Positions 28,968-42,918 of a stretch of DNA of 64,000 bases are shown here, piece after piece. Origin of the DNA: Burkholderia stabilis (GTDB taxonomy: Bacteria; Pseudomonadota; Gammaproteobacteria; Burkholderiales; Burkholderiaceae); assembly GCF_001742165.1 (NCBI RefSeq), contig NZ_CP016442.1, positions 2,976,001 through 3,040,000 on the forward strand. The letters run 5' to 3'. Numbering within the stretch: the stretch's first letter is position 1; every line of letters begins with the position of its first letter. A program made the position numbers and the translations under genes. The notes below the pieces were generated by a model. That model did no database searches, was not told the DNA's origin, and worked only from the letters and a program-made list of their open reading frames with translations.

Positions 28968-30047
28968 ATGAACGCACTGGAACACCAACTCGACTACCCC
29001 TTCGCCGACACGCTGCCTGCCGCGGGCGACACGTTCGAGGTCGCGCCCGGCGTGCGCTGGCTGCGCATGCCGCTGCCGTTCTCGCTCGACCACATCAACC
29101 TCTGGCTGCTGCGCGACGAGATCGACGGGCAGGCCGGCTGGACGGTCGTCGATTGCGGGATCTCGTCGGAGGCGATTCGTACGCACTGGGAACGGATCTT
29201 CGACACGCATCTCGACGGCCTGCCGGTGCTGCGCGTGCTGGTCACGCACTGCCATCCCGATCACTTCGGCCTCGCGAACTGGCTGTGCGAAGGCGGCGAC
29301 AAGGGCCGCTGGAACGTGCGGCTGTGGATGACGCTCGGCGAATACATGTTCGGCTGCCTGATGGCGGCCGGCAATGGCTCGAACGCGGGCGGCGCGGCGG
29401 CCGCCGATCATTTCGCGCGCCACGGCCTGACCGATCCCGCCGCGCTCGACAAGCTGCGCAACCGCCGCAACTACTACTCGGATCTCGTGCCGGCCGTGCC
29501 GCCGCGCTACCGCCGCCTGCGCGAAGGCGATACGGTGACGATCGGCGCGCGCACGTGGCGCGTCGTCACCGGCTACGGGCATTCGCCTGAACATTGCGCG
29601 CTGCACAGCGAAGCGGACGGCGTGCTGATCTCCGGCGACATGGTGCTGCCACGCATCTCGACGAACGTGTCCGTGTTCGACCTCGAGCCGGAAGGGAACC
29701 CGCTCGCGCTGTATCTGCAGTCGCTCGGCCGCTACGAGACGATGGCGCCCGACACGCTCGTGCTGCCGTCGCACGGCAAGCCGTTCCGCGGCGTGCGCAC
29801 GCGCATCGCGCAACTGCGCGCGCACCACGACGCGCGGCTCGACGAAGTGCGCGTCGCGTGCGCCGAAAAACCGGCGAGCGCGGCCGACATCGTGCCGATC
29901 ATGTTCCGCCGCCGCGAGCTCGACATCCACCAGATGACGTTCGCGCTCGGCGAGGCGATCGCGCACCTGAACCTGCTGTGGCTCGCGGGCGAGCTCGCGC
30001 GCGAGCAGGGCGACGACGGCGTGCTGCGGTTCCGCACCGCCGGCTGA
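28968..30047 (+). CDS. MBL-fold metallo-hydrolase
   Basis: 359 residues. The metallo-beta-lactamase motif THCHPDH is at about 93-99 (His94, His96, Asp98, His99), with further ligand regions GHSPEHCALH and ISGDMVLPRI and a late SHGKPF. The long insertion and C-terminal helical region (DIHQMTFALGEAIAHLNLL) match the larger two-domain hydrolases of this superfamily, some of which act on thioesters or lactones. Substrate cannot be inferred. It is convergent with the ABC-F gene, the stops being 16 bp apart. Confidence 0.87.
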   Translation: MNALEHQLDYPFADTLPAAGDTFEVAPGVRWLRMPLPFSLDHINLWLLRDEIDGQAGWTVVDCGISSEAIRTHWERIFDTHLDGLPVLRVLVTHCHPDHFGLANWLCEGGDKGRWNVRLWMTLGEYMFGCLMAAGNGSNAGGAAAADHFARHGLTDPAALDKLRNRRNYYSDLVPAVPPRYRRLREGDTVTIGARTWRVVTGYGHSPEHCALHSEADGVLISGDMVLPRISTNVSVFDLEPEGNPLALYLQSLGRYETMAPDTLVLPSHGKPFRGVRTRIAQLRAHHDARLDEVRVACAEKPASAADIVPIMFRRRELDIHQMTFALGEAIAHLNLLWLAGELAREQGDDGVLRFRTAG

Positions 30048-30063
30048 TACCGCCGTTTTCTCC

Positions 30064-31704
<1,641 letters not shown>

Positions 31705-31893
31705 AAGCACCTCCGAAAATGCGTGAAGACCTTCGCGCGGCGTGCGTGGCACGGCGGCGAAAACATTTTGGGAAGGCTTAGTTGTTCACTTTGGCTGGCG
31801 TCCGGTATGAGGAATAGGAGCGGAGTGTAGCAAGCGCGGCGCGCGGGCCGCAAGCGAGCGGCGCGAACGCCGTCGCTTGCGCGCCACGCGCGG

Positions 31894-33489
31894 TTACTGC
31901 ACGGCGACCGTCGTGAAGTTCTGCCGTCCGAACGGGCTCACGTGATAGCCGCTCACGTTCGTGCGCGTGAGCGCGGCCGCGGTCGGGTAGCCGAGCGGGA
32001 TCCACAGCGCCTGGTCGTGGATGATCTTCTGCGCGGATTCGTACAGCTTCGCGCGCTTTGCCTGGTCGGCGGTCGACTTGCCGTCGGCGATCAGCTTGTC
32101 GAGCTGCGCGTCGCAGAAGCGCGCGAAGTTGATGCCCGACTTCACCGCGTTGCAGCTGAACAGCGGCGACAGGTAGTTGTCCGGATCGCCGTTGTCGCCG
32201 GCCCAGCCCATGAACAGCATGTCATGCTGGCCGAGCTTCGCCTGCTTGATCAGCTCGCCCCATTCGATCACCTTCACTTCGGCCTTCACGCCGATCTTCG
32301 CGAGGTCGGCCTGCAGCAGTTCGGCACCGACCTTCGGGTTCGGGTTCAGCACGCTGCCGGTCGGGCGCGTCCAGATCGTCGTCGAGAAGCCGTTCGGGAA
32401 GCCGGCCTGCGCGAGCAGCTGCTTCGCCTTCGCGGGATCGTACGTGTATGGCGCGACGTCCTTCGCGTAGCTCCACGTGTTCGGCGGATACGGGTTGTTC
32501 GCGGCCGTCGCGGTGTTGTCGAACACGACCTTCAGGTAGGTCGCGCGGTCGAACGCGAGGTTCAGCGCTTCGCGCACCTTGTCGTTGTCGAGCGGTTTTT
32601 TCTGCGTGTTCAGCGCGACGAACGCGGTCATGAACGCGGGCGTCTGCACGACCTTCAGCGCGCTTTCGCCCTTCGCGGCGAGCACGTCCTGCGGCTTCGG
32701 CGACAGCGCGATCTGGCATTCGCCGGCCTTCACCTTCTGCAGGCGCACCGACGCGTCGGGCGTGATCGCGTAGATCAGCCGGTCGACCTTCGGCTTCGTG
32801 CCCCAGTACGTCGGGTTCACGTCGTAGCGGATCAGCGCGTCTTTCGTGTAGCTCTTCAGCACGAACGGGCCCGTGCCGATCGGCTTCGCGTTCAGGTCGG
32901 CCTGCTTGCCGGCCTTCAGCAACTGGTCCGCGTATTCGGCCGAGTAGATCGATGCGAAACCCATCGTCAGGATCGGCACGAACGTCGCGTTCGGCTCGTT
33001 CAGCACGAACTTCACCGTGCTGTCGTCGACCTTCGTGACCGACTTCACGAGCTTCACGAGGCCCATCGACTGCGCGTGCGGGAAGCCGCTCGCACCGGCC
33101 ACCTTGTGCCACGGGTTCGAATCGTCGAGCATCCGCGTGAACGTGAACACGACGTCGTCCGCGTCGAGCGTGCGGCCCGGCTTGAAATAGTCGGTGGTCT
33201 GGAACGCGACGTTCGGGCGCAGGTGGAACGTGTAGGTGAGGCCGTCGGCGCTCGCTTCCCATTTGTCGGCGAGCGCGGGCACGACCTTCTTCGCGGCTTC
33301 GTCGTACGACACGAGCGTGTTGAAGATCACGTCGGCCGATGCGTTGGTCGTGACGAGCGAGTTGTACTGCACGACGTCGAAGCCGTCCGGGCTCGATTCC
33401 GTGCAGACGGTGAGCGGCTTTGCGGCGGCGAGGCCGGGGGCGGCGAGTGCGGCGGCGATCGCGGCCGCGGCGAACAGCTTGACCTGCAT
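31894..33489 (-). CDS. Periplasmic dipeptide/oligopeptide-type ABC transporter substrate-binding protein
   Basis: 531 residues with a signal peptide (cleaved after GLAAA, about residue 22). The SBP family 5 (DppA/OppA) signature is clear: TVCTESSPDGFDVVQYNS, the LADKWEASADGLTYTFHLRPNV block, FKPGRTLDADDVVFTFTRML, GTGPFVLKSYTKD, and the C-terminal DMLFMGWAGDNGDPDNYLSPLFSC, which is DppA-like. It would deliver peptides or haem-like ligands to a permease, but no permease or ATPase gene is adjacent. The ATG at 33489 has GGGAGATCC upstream; the frame is open for 238 more codons upstream through repeat DNA, which is not coding. Confidence 0.92.
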   Translation of the reverse strand: MQVKLFAAAAIAAALAAPGLAAAKPLTVCTESSPDGFDVVQYNSLVTTNASADVIFNTLVSYDEAAKKVVPALADKWEASADGLTYTFHLRPNVAFQTTDYFKPGRTLDADDVVFTFTRMLDDSNPWHKVAGASGFPHAQSMGLVKLVKSVTKVDDSTVKFVLNEPNATFVPILTMGFASIYSAEYADQLLKAGKQADLNAKPIGTGPFVLKSYTKDALIRYDVNPTYWGTKPKVDRLIYAITPDASVRLQKVKAGECQIALSPKPQDVLAAKGESALKVVQTPAFMTAFVALNTQKKPLDNDKVREALNLAFDRATYLKVVFDNTATAANNPYPPNTWSYAKDVAPYTYDPAKAKQLLAQAGFPNGFSTTIWTRPTGSVLNPNPKVGAELLQADLAKIGVKAEVKVIEWGELIKQAKLGQHDMLFMGWAGDNGDPDNYLSPLFSCNAVKSGINFARFCDAQLDKLIADGKSTADQAKRAKLYESAQKIIHDQALWIPLGYPTAAALTRTNVSGYHVSPFGRQNFTTVAVQ

Positions 33490-33577
33490 AGGATCTCCCA
33501 CGTGGCGTGTGCTTTTTGCTTGATGACGGAATGCGGGCGCGGCCCGGAAGCGGGCGGGGCCGGCGTGGCTGGCGAAT

Positions 33578-33607
33578 AGCATACCGTCAAAGCGCGCGAC
33601 GCGTGAA
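33578..33607 (-). promoter_or_regulatory. Candidate promoter of the peptide-binding protein gene
   Basis: On the minus strand TTCACG and TATGCT hexamers lie 18 bp apart, predicting a leader of about 80 nt before the ATG at 33489. Each hexamer matches the sigma-70 consensus at four of six positions. Confidence 0.35.
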
Positions 33608-33700
33608 AAAAGGCGCCGGAACGCGGCGAATTGACCGAAAAACGGCTGCGTTCGCGACGGAACGGGTGTTGGGGCGGCGAATGGCGTTGCGGGGACGGGG

Positions 33701-33868
33701 GAGAGCGGGAGAGCGGGAGAGCGGGAGAGCGGGAGAGCGGGAGAGCGGGAGAGCGGGAGAGCGGGGGAGCGGGAGAGCGGGGGAGCGGGAGAGCGGGAGA
33801 GCGGGAGAGCGGGAGAGCGGGAGAGCGGGAGAGCGGGAAAGCGGGAAAGCGGGAAAGCGGGAAAGCGG
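33701..33868. repeat. Octamer tandem array (GAGAGCGG), 21 units
   Basis: Twenty-one consecutive 8-bp units, phase-locked from 33701. Most are GAGAGCGG; two are GGGAGCGG and the last four are GAAAGCGG. The clustering of variants at one end is typical of tandem-repeat evolution. It lies about 95 bp beyond the candidate promoter of the binding-protein gene. A strongly purine-biased strand. Confidence 0.95.
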
Positions 33869-33974
33869 GGCGGCGGTGACAGTGGGATTGGAAGATCTGG
33901 GCAGTGCGATGGGGAGGTTGGCGCGGCAGCGGGAGCGGCGCGGACGCGCAGGAAGGTGCCGTCAAGCCGAAGCT

Positions 33975-34062
33975 TCGATGCGGAGATGCGGAGATGCGGA
34001 GATGCGGAGATGCGGAGATGCGGAGATGCGGAGATGCGGAGATGCGGAGATGCGGAGATGCG
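33975..34062. repeat. Octamer tandem array (GAGATGCG), about 11 units
   Basis: Ten perfect GAGATGCG units from 33983 to 34062, preceded by one diverged unit. The array ends 36 bp before the stop of the minus-strand SDR gene. The high identity between units suggests recent expansion or active length variation. Confidence 0.95.
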
Positions 34063-34097
34063 GCCCGGCGCACGTCGCCCGCGCCGCGCCGCGCGTG

Positions 34098-34871
34098 TCA
34101 GTGCGCGCCGGCCTTCGGCTTGCGCGGCGCCTTCTCGAACAGGCGGTCGTAGAGCCAGCGCGGCAGCACGTGCAGCACCTTCGCGACGACGCCCATTTGC
34201 CACGGAATCACGCGGAACGCGTGCTGCCGTGCGATCGCGCGCGCCGCGCGCGCGGCGAAGCGGTCGGCGTCCATCAGGAACGGCATCCGGTACGGGTTGT
34301 GCGCGGTCATCGGCGTGCGGATGTAGCCGGGCGCGATCGTCACGACGCCGACGCCGGCCGGGCGCAGCTCGACGCGCAGCGCTTCGAGATACTTGATCGC
34401 GGCCGATTTCGACGCGCTGTACGCGCCGGAGCCGGGCAGGCCGCGCACGCCGGCGACGCTCGCGACGCCGACCAGCGTGCCGTGGCGCGCGGCCGTCATC
34501 GGGCCGACGAACGGCTCGAACGTCGCGACCATCCCGTAGTAATTGATGTCCATCACGTCGCGGAACGTCGCGAGATCGCCCTGGCCCGTGACGGCGCCCT
34601 GGCTGATGCCCGCGTTCGCGATCACGACGTCGGGGCAGCCGTGCGTCGCGATGAACGACGCGGCGGCCGTCGCGAGCGCGTCGGCATCGCGCACGTCGGC
34701 GGAATAGACGGAGATGGACAGCTTGGGGAAACGCCGCGCGAACGCATCGAGCGCATCGGTGCGCCGCGCGACGAGGGCGAGCGTGGCGCCCTGGCGGGCG
34801 TATTCCTCGGCCATCGCGAGGCCGAGGCCGCTCGACGCGCCGGTGATGAAGACCTTCAGCGGAGTAGTCAT
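34098..34871 (-). CDS. SDR family oxidoreductase
   Basis: 257 residues. Cofactor motif TGASSGLG (about 10-17), NAG in VIANAGIS, catalytic Ser in VASVAGVRGLPGSG and YSASK for Tyr and Lys. After the Rossmann core there is a short hydrophobic and basic C-terminal tail (VVAKVLHVLPRWLYDRLFEK, then KPKAGAH), which may contact the membrane. Substrate unknown. It begins 19 bp after the dsbA stop, so it is likely in one message with dsbA. Confidence 0.88.
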   Translation of the reverse strand: MTTPLKVFITGASSGLGLAMAEEYARQGATLALVARRTDALDAFARRFPKLSISVYSADVRDADALATAAASFIATHGCPDVVIANAGISQGAVTGQGDLATFRDVMDINYYGMVATFEPFVGPMTAARHGTLVGVASVAGVRGLPGSGAYSASKSAAIKYLEALRVELRPAGVGVVTIAPGYIRTPMTAHNPYRMPFLMDADRFAARAARAIARQHAFRVIPWQMGVVAKVLHVLPRWLYDRLFEKAPRKPKAGAH

Positions 34872-34890
34872 GCCGGCGCGCGGGCGGGGA

Positions 34891-35529
34891 TCAGAGCTTC
34901 TTGTCCTGAACCTGCTTCACGAGGAAGTCGAGCACCTGGGCGGTACCCGGGATGCTGTTCGTGTAAGCGGGGCCCGTCTTGTACTTGCCATTGACGACGA
35001 TCGTCGGCACGCCGTCGATCGCGTAGTCCTTCAGCAGCTTGGCCGACTGGTTCACCTCGCCCTGCACGCTGAACGAGTTGTATGCGTCCATGAACTGCTT
35101 CTTGTCGACGCCCTGCGTGGCCAGGAAGTCGGCCTGCGCCTGCGGCGTCAGCAGGTAGTTCTTCTGCTTGTGGATCGCGTTGAAGATCGCCGGCGTGACC
35201 TTCTCGGAGATGCCGAGCGCGGACACCGCGTAGTACAGCTTCGAGTGCGGGACGAAATCGTCGCGGAAGGCGACCGGCACGCGCTTGAAGTCGATGTTGT
35301 TGCCCTGCTTCTTCACCCAGGCCTCGACCGTCGGCTCGAATTCGTAGCAGTGCGGGCAGCCGTACCAGAAGAACTCGATCACCTCGACCTTGCCGGCCGG
35401 CGCGGACACCGGCTGCGGCGACTTCATCACCTCGAAGTCCTTGCCGGCGACCGGTGCGGCGGGCGATGCCTGGGCGAGGCCGGCAGCCAGGCCCAGGGAC
35501 AGAAGGAGCGTGCTAAGCAGTTTTTTCAT
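34891..35529 (-). CDS. dsbA: Periplasmic thiol:disulfide interchange protein DsbA
   Basis: 212 residues with a signal peptide (cleaved after GLAQA, about 21). The active-site CPHC is at Cys58-Cys61 in FFWYGCPHCYEFEP; the cis-proline is in the GVPTIVVNG segment. It oxidises cysteine pairs in exported proteins. A GTEST of family length (about 210) is met. The conserved order argS - SPOR protein - dsbA - SDR is seen here on the minus strand, with 68 bp between the SPOR stop and the dsbA ATG. Confidence 0.96.
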   Translation of the reverse strand: MKKLLSTLLLSLGLAAGLAQASPAAPVAGKDFEVMKSPQPVSAPAGKVEVIEFFWYGCPHCYEFEPTVEAWVKKQGNNIDFKRVPVAFRDDFVPHSKLYYAVSALGISEKVTPAIFNAIHKQKNYLLTPQAQADFLATQGVDKKQFMDAYNSFSVQGEVNQSAKLLKDYAIDGVPTIVVNGKYKTGPAYTNSIPGTAQVLDFLVKQVQDKKL

Positions 35530-35597
35530 GTTGTGAACGTCGAATCAGTTGCTCGGGTTACGGAACGTAACGGGTTCTGCGTGGGCTCGGCCGGCGC

Positions 35598-36494
35598 TTA
35601 CTGCTTCGTGAAACGGATCACCGCCGTGTCGACACCTGCATCGGACAGGCGCTGACGGGCCGAGTTCATATCCTCGAACTTCGAGAACGGGCCGACGCGC
35701 ACGCGGAAATAGGTCACGCCGCTGACGTCGCGCTTCGACACCTTCGACTCGAAGCCCTGGAAGCCGAGGCGCGCGCGCTGCTGCTCGGCGTCGCCTTCGG
35801 TCTTGTATGCGCCGACCTGCAGGAAGTAGCCGGTATTCGCGTCGTTCGCGGTCGGCGGCTTCGCTGCTGCTGCGGCCGTGGCGGACGACGTCGGCTTCGG
35901 CGTGTTCGCGGCCTGCTGCTGTTGCTGCTTTTGCGCGGCGGCCTGCTGCGCCTGCTTCTGCGCGGCGAAGCGCGCGAGGTCATCCTCGCCGCCTTGCTGC
36001 GGTTGCTGCGCCTGCTGCGTCTTCTTCGGCGGCGGGTTGTCGGCCGGCTTCGGCGCGACGGCGACGCCGTTGCCCGACGACGTATTGTTCAACGCGGTCG
36101 TGCCGTTCGAGCTGCCGGTGTTGTTCGAGCCGCTCGAGCCGTTGGCCGACGGCGGCACTTCGACGATCTGCGGCTCGGGCAGCAGGCCGCCCTGGGTCTG
36201 ATTCGCGGCCTGGCCGGGCGCGGTGTTGGGCGGCGCGGGCTGCGCGGCCTGCGGCACCGGCTGGCCGGGCGTCTTGCCCTGCAGCGCGCGGTTCGGATCG
36301 AACTGCTGCGGCTGGCTCGCGCCGTTGTCGGCCGGCGGCGGCGCGACCTTCGACACGAACGGCGACGGCGAACGCGTGATGTAGAGCGCCACCACCACCG
36401 CGATCGCGAGGCCGACGATCAGCCCCAGCACGATTCCAAGAAATGTCCCTCCGGCTTGTTTCGATTGTTTCGAAGTTCGGCGTGGTTGTGCCAT
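35598..36494 (-). CDS. SPOR-domain membrane protein (FtsN-like architecture)
   Basis: 298 residues: a short basic cytoplasmic N-terminus, one membrane helix (about 17-40, FLGIVLGLIVGLAIAVVVAL), a long Pro/Gln/Ala/Asn-rich periplasmic linker (about 45-215), and a C-terminal SPOR domain (about 220-296, GYFLQVGAYKTEGDAEQQRARL to FRVRVGPFSKFEDMNSAR). SPOR domains bind denuded septal peptidoglycan, so a role in division or cell-wall remodelling is likely. The ATG at 36494 (MAQPRRTSKQSK) is preferred over one 20 codons upstream because an AGGTG site precedes it and the family starts here. Confidence 0.9.
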   Translation of the reverse strand: MAQPRRTSKQSKQAGGTFLGIVLGLIVGLAIAVVVALYITRSPSPFVSKVAPPPADNGASQPQQFDPNRALQGKTPGQPVPQAAQPAPPNTAPGQAANQTQGGLLPEPQIVEVPPSANGSSGSNNTGSSNGTTALNNTSSGNGVAVAPKPADNPPPKKTQQAQQPQQGGEDDLARFAAQKQAQQAAAQKQQQQQAANTPKPTSSATAAAAAKPPTANDANTGYFLQVGAYKTEGDAEQQRARLGFQGFESKVSKRDVSGVTYFRVRVGPFSKFEDMNSARQRLSDAGVDTAVIRFTKQ

Positions 36495-36575
36495 TGCTTG
36501 AGTCACCTGCAAAAAGAATCGTGAAAAGGCCGAGGCGGGCGCTGCCTCGGCCATTCGCTGCCCGGTTCGGGCCGC

Positions 36576-38357
36576 TTACATCTTGGCGGGCGCGGACACG
36601 CCGAGCACCGCCAGACCGTTCTCGAGCACCTGCCGGGTCGCGGCGAGGAGCGCGGCGCGCGCATTGCGCGGCGCTTCGTCGTCGACCAGCACGCGCTCCG
36701 CATTGTAGAACGAGTGGAATTCGCCAGCGAGATCGCGCAGGTAGAACGCGACCGCGTGCGGCGCCAGCTCGTTCGCCGCGTGCGTGAGCATGTCCGGATA
36801 CTCGGCGAGCTTCTGCATCAGCGACGTCGCCTGCGCGCTCGTCAACTGCGACAGGTCGGCGCCCGGCAGCTGCGCCGCGTCGACGTTGTAGCGCGATTTC
36901 AGTTCATTGAGCACCGAGCAGATCCGTGCATGCGCGTATTGCACGTAATAGACCGGGTTTTCGTCGTTCTGTTTCAGCGCGAGGTCGATGTCGAACACGA
37001 ACTCGGTATCGGCCTTGCGCGAGATCAGGAAGAACCGCACCGCGTCGCGGCCGCGCGTGATGGTTGCCTCGTCGATCAGGTCGGGCGCCGCTTCCTGGCC
37101 CGCCGCCGCGCCGCCCGACCATTCGATCAGGTCGCGCACCGTCACGTAGCTGCCCGCGCGCTTCGAGATCTTCACTTCCTGGCCGTCGCGCATCACGGTG
37201 ACCATCTTGTGCAGCACGTAGTCGGGATAGCCCTTCGGGATCCCGACGTGCAGCCCCTGCAGGCCCGCGCGCACGCGCGCGATCGTGCCGTGGTGGTCCG
37301 AGCCCTGGATGTTGATGACCTTCGTGAAGCCGCGCTCCCACTTCGTCACGTGGTACGCGACGTCCGGCACGAAGTACGTGTACGTGCCGTCCGACTTGCG
37401 CATCACGCGATCCTTGTCGTCGCCTTCGTCGGTCGTGCGCAGCCACAGCGCGCCGTCCTGCTCGTAGGTCATGCCGGCCTTGATCAGCGCGTCGACCGTC
37501 TTCTCGACGCGGCCTTCGCTGTACAGCGACGACTCGAGGTAGTACTGGTCGAACTTCACGCCGAACGCCTGCAGGTCCATGTCCTGCTCGCGACGCAGGT
37601 ACGTGACCGCGAACTTGCGGATCGCGTCGAGATCCTCGACGTCGCCCGTGCCCTTGACCGGCTCGCCGTCCGATGCAGCGACCGTTTCGCCGTTCAGGTA
37701 GTCGCGCGCGATGTCGGCGATGTATTCGCCGTTGTACGCGGCTTCCGGCCAGCCCGCGTCGCCCGGCTTCAGGCCGCGCGCGCGCGCCTGCGTCGAGATC
37801 GCGAGGTTGCCGATCTGCACGCCCGCGTCGTTGTAGTAGAACTCGCGGTGCACCGCGTAGCCCTGGCTCGCGATCACGTTCGCGAGCACGTCGCCGAGCG
37901 CGGCCTGGCGGCCGTGGCCGACGTGCAGCGGGCCGGTCGGGTTCGCCGATACGAACTCGAGCAACACTTGCTTGCCTTTTTCGCGATCCGACGTGCCGAA
38001 CGCGCGGCCCTGGTCGAACACCGCGGCGATCACCGCCTGCTTCGCGGCGGCCGACAGGCGCAGGTTGATGAAGCCGGGGCCGGCGATTTCGGCGGCTTCG
38101 ACGAGCCCTTGCGCGGACGGCTGCGCGTTGAGCGCGGCGACGATCTGCTCGGCGAGCTGGCGCGGGTTCGTGCCGAGCGGCTTGGCGAGCTGCATCGCGA
38201 CGTTGCACGCGACGTCGCCGTGCGCGGCGACCTTCGGGCGCTCCAGCGTGATGGTCGGGGCGACGAACGCCGCGTCGGCGCCTTTCAGCGCGTGTGCGAC
38301 CTGCTTGACGCTATCCGCGAGCAGGGCTTCGAGGGTCTGTTTGTGTGCTGGCAGCAT
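36576..38357 (-). CDS. argS: Arginyl-tRNA synthetase
   Basis: 593-residue class I aminoacyl-tRNA synthetase. The HIGH motif appears as HVGHG in [19 protein letters not shown], and the KMSKS loop is the ArgS-type KISKRAGS. The N-terminal tRNA-recognition domain (about 1-110) and the C-terminal anticodon-binding DALR-type domain (about 460-593, ending [13 protein letters not shown]) are present. It charges tRNA-Arg in the cytoplasm. The start is the family [16 protein letters not shown]. It is the first gene of the argS-SPOR-dsbA-SDR group. Confidence 0.97.
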   Translation of the reverse strand: MLPAHKQTLEALLADSVKQVAHALKGADAAFVAPTITLERPKVAAHGDVACNVAMQLAKPLGTNPRQLAEQIVAALNAQPSAQGLVEAAEIAGPGFINLRLSAAAKQAVIAAVFDQGRAFGTSDREKGKQVLLEFVSANPTGPLHVGHGRQAALGDVLANVIASQGYAVHREFYYNDAGVQIGNLAISTQARARGLKPGDAGWPEAAYNGEYIADIARDYLNGETVAASDGEPVKGTGDVEDLDAIRKFAVTYLRREQDMDLQAFGVKFDQYYLESSLYSEGRVEKTVDALIKAGMTYEQDGALWLRTTDEGDDKDRVMRKSDGTYTYFVPDVAYHVTKWERGFTKVINIQGSDHHGTIARVRAGLQGLHVGIPKGYPDYVLHKMVTVMRDGQEVKISKRAGSYVTVRDLIEWSGGAAAGQEAAPDLIDEATITRGRDAVRFFLISRKADTEFVFDIDLALKQNDENPVYYVQYAHARICSVLNELKSRYNVDAAQLPGADLSQLTSAQATSLMQKLAEYPDMLTHAANELAPHAVAFYLRDLAGEFHSFYNAERVLVDDEAPRNARAALLAATRQVLENGLAVLGVSAPAKM

Positions 38358-38557
38358 GCTGGTAGAAGGCTTCGTTGGTGGCGGCCGGAAATGCCGGCCC
38401 GCCGGCGCGCTTTTTAAGCGCGCGTTTCAGGGATCGCAGAATTTTAACAGGTGCTAATATGCCGCTCAGGCGTGCCGCGTCCGCAAGGCTGGACGCCGGT
38501 CTCGCGGCGTTCCCCAACCACGCCGCGCAGGCACAACAAGATGAAAAGGGATTTGTC

Positions 38558-38881
38558 ATGATTACGTTCAAGAGCAAGGCGGCACAGGATCTCGACGTGC
38601 TGAAGGATTTCGCCGTGTATGTGCTGGGCCTCGTCGGCAAGCAGCTGGGCGAGCGCGGTGTGATTACGCACGACGAGCTGGACCACGCGATCTCGAAGCT
38701 GGAAGGCGCGGTTGCGCAGGCGAAGCAGGAGCGCGCCGAGCACGCCGGCCACTTTCATGAAGACGACGCCGACCACGCGCACCACGAAGTGCCGCCGAGC
38801 CTGGCACAGCGCGTCGCGCCGTTCCTCACGATGCTGCGCGAGGCGAAAGCCGGCGAAGCCGACGTGCACTGGGGCTTCTGA
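38558..38881 (+). CDS. DUF1840 domain-containing protein
   Basis: 107 residues. It starts MITFKSKAAQDLDVLKDFA, followed by an Ala-rich amphipathic helix, a His/Asp-rich stretch (HAGHFHEDDADHAHHE, about 63-78) that could bind metal, and a C-terminal VPPSLAQRVAPFLTMLREA block ending DVHWGF. This matches DUF1840, found mainly in betaproteobacteria; function unknown. The ATG at 38558 is chosen by homology length. It is divergent from argS and ended by a terminator shared with metH. Confidence 0.88.
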   Translation: MITFKSKAAQDLDVLKDFAVYVLGLVGKQLGERGVITHDELDHAISKLEGAVAQAKQERAEHAGHFHEDDADHAHHEVPPSLAQRVAPFLTMLREAKAGEADVHWGF

Positions 38882-38918
38882 GCTTCCTTGCCCGGCAGCA
38901 TGAAAGGTTAGAAAGGCA

Positions 38919-38955
38919 GAAAAAAGCCCGCTCTCGCAGCGGGCTTTTTCTTTTT
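38919..38955. terminator. Bidirectional rho-independent terminator
   Basis: AAAAAAGCCCGCT - CTCGC - AGCGGGCTTTTTCTTTTT: a seven-base-pair GC stem flanked by A on one side and T on the other. It separates the plus-strand DUF1840 gene from the convergent methionine synthase gene. Confidence 0.92.
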
Positions 38956-38990
38956 GTCTGACCAAACGGGCGGTCGGCTGCCCATGCGGA

Positions 38991-41708
<2,718 letters not shown>

Positions 41709-41749
41709 GGCGGTGCGAATTCTGGTGATGAAGGGCGTGGGGCGGTCGG

Positions 41750-42820
41750 TCAGGCGTTGTCGCTGTACTGGTTCGGCCAGCGGCGCGGCTTCACGTCGGC
41801 GAGCGCCTTCGCGATCTCGGCGATGTGCTCGGGCGTCGTGCCGCAGCAGCCACCCGCGAGGTTCACGAGCCCGGCCTGCGCGAATTCCTTCAGGAGGCCC
41901 GACGTGACGTCCGGCGTCTCGTCGAAGCCCGTCTCGGCCATCGGGTTCGGCAGGCCCGCGTTCGGGTAGCACGACACGTAGGTGTCGCACAGCTTCGCGA
42001 GCTCGGCGATGTACGGGCGCATCAGCGCCGCGCCGAGCGCGCAGTTCAGGCCGAACGTGAGCGGCTTCGCGTGGCGCAGCGAATTCCAGAACGCCTCGAC
42101 CGTCTGGCCCGACAGGATGCGGCCGGAGGCGTCGGTGACGGTGCCGGAGATCATGATCGGCAGGCGCTCGCCGGTGTCCTCGAACAGCGCGTCGAGCGCG
42201 AACAGCGCGGCCTTCGCGTTCAGGGTGTCGAAGATCGTTTCGACGAGGAACAGGTCGACGCCACCGTCGAGCAGCGCCTTCGCCTGCGCGTAGTACGCGT
42301 CGCGCAGCTCGTCGAACGTGACGTTGCGCGCGCCCGGATCGTTGACGTCCGGCGAGATGCTGGCCGTCTTCGGCGTCGGCCCGATCGCGCCCGCGACGAA
42401 GCGCGGTTTGTCGGGCGTTGCGTATTTCGCGGCCGATTCGCGCGCGAGCTTCGCCGATTCGACGTTCATCTCGACGACGAGATCTTCCATCTCGTAGTCG
42501 GCCTGCGCGACTGTCGTCGCACCGAACGTGTTGGTCTCGACGATGTCGGCGCCGGCGGCGAAGTACTGGTCGTGGATCTCGCGGATGATCTGCGGCTGCG
42601 TGATCGACAGCAGCTCGTTGTTGCCCTTGATGTCGCGCGGGAAATCCTTGAAGCGCTCGCCGCGATACGCGGCTTCGTCGAGCTTGTAGCGCTGGATCAT
42701 CGTGCCCATCGCGCCGTCGAGGATCAGGATGCGCGATTTCAGCAGCGCGGGCAGGGCGGCGCCGCGCGTGTAGGGCGCGTCGAGCGGGGCGGCGGAAGCG
42801 GCGAGAGGTGTCGCAGACAT
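41750..42820 (-). CDS. metH: Homocysteine S-methyltransferase domain of methionine synthase (split MetH)
   Basis: 356 residues equal to the N-terminal module of MetH. The fold begins [16 protein letters not shown] and includes [31 protein letters not shown], the zinc-site cysteine in [10 protein letters not shown], and the C-terminal double cysteine in [15 protein letters not shown]. It binds and activates homocysteine through zinc. In E. coli this module is fused to the rest of MetH; here it is a separate gene, a form known in betaproteobacteria. A short N-terminal Ala/Pro-rich extension precedes the domain. Confidence 0.95.
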   Translation of the reverse strand: MSATPLAASAAPLDAPYTRGAALPALLKSRILILDGAMGTMIQRYKLDEAAYRGERFKDFPRDIKGNNELLSITQPQIIREIHDQYFAAGADIVETNTFGATTVAQADYEMEDLVVEMNVESAKLARESAAKYATPDKPRFVAGAIGPTPKTASISPDVNDPGARNVTFDELRDAYYAQAKALLDGGVDLFLVETIFDTLNAKAALFALDALFEDTGERLPIMISGTVTDASGRILSGQTVEAFWNSLRHAKPLTFGLNCALGAALMRPYIAELAKLCDTYVSCYPNAGLPNPMAETGFDETPDVTSGLLKEFAQAGLVNLAGGCCGTTPEHIAEIAKALADVKPRRWPNQYSDNA

Positions 42821-42853
42821 GGGCGAAAGACCGGCGAAGACGGGAAAACCGTC

Positions 42854-42859
42854 ATTGTA
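42854..42859 (-). promoter_or_regulatory. Candidate -10 element of the metH operon
   Basis: TACAAT on the minus strand about 35 bp upstream of the metH start. No good -35 is seen at 17 bp, which is common in these GC-rich genomes. It would give a leader of about 25 nt. Confidence 0.45.
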
Positions 42860-42918
42860 GCCGGTGCGCCTTGCCGCCGCCCGGCCTCGCGCCGTGCTGC
42901 GGGGGCCGCCAAACGAAA

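Larger units (their letters stand above)
33490..34097. other. 608-bp intergenic region dominated by octamer repeats
   Basis: It contains a candidate promoter near 33578-33607 for the binding-protein gene and the two octamer arrays listed separately. Long open frames on both strands are produced by the repeats (the translation is a repeating Ser-Arg-Ser-Pro-Ala-Leu-Pro-Leu on the minus strand) and are not regarded as genes. Confidence 0.75.

Noticed and set aside
33507..34994. 495-residue plus-strand open frame across the octamer arrays
   Set aside because: Low-complexity Glu-Ser-Gly-Arg repeat from the arrays, then antisense of the SDR gene.
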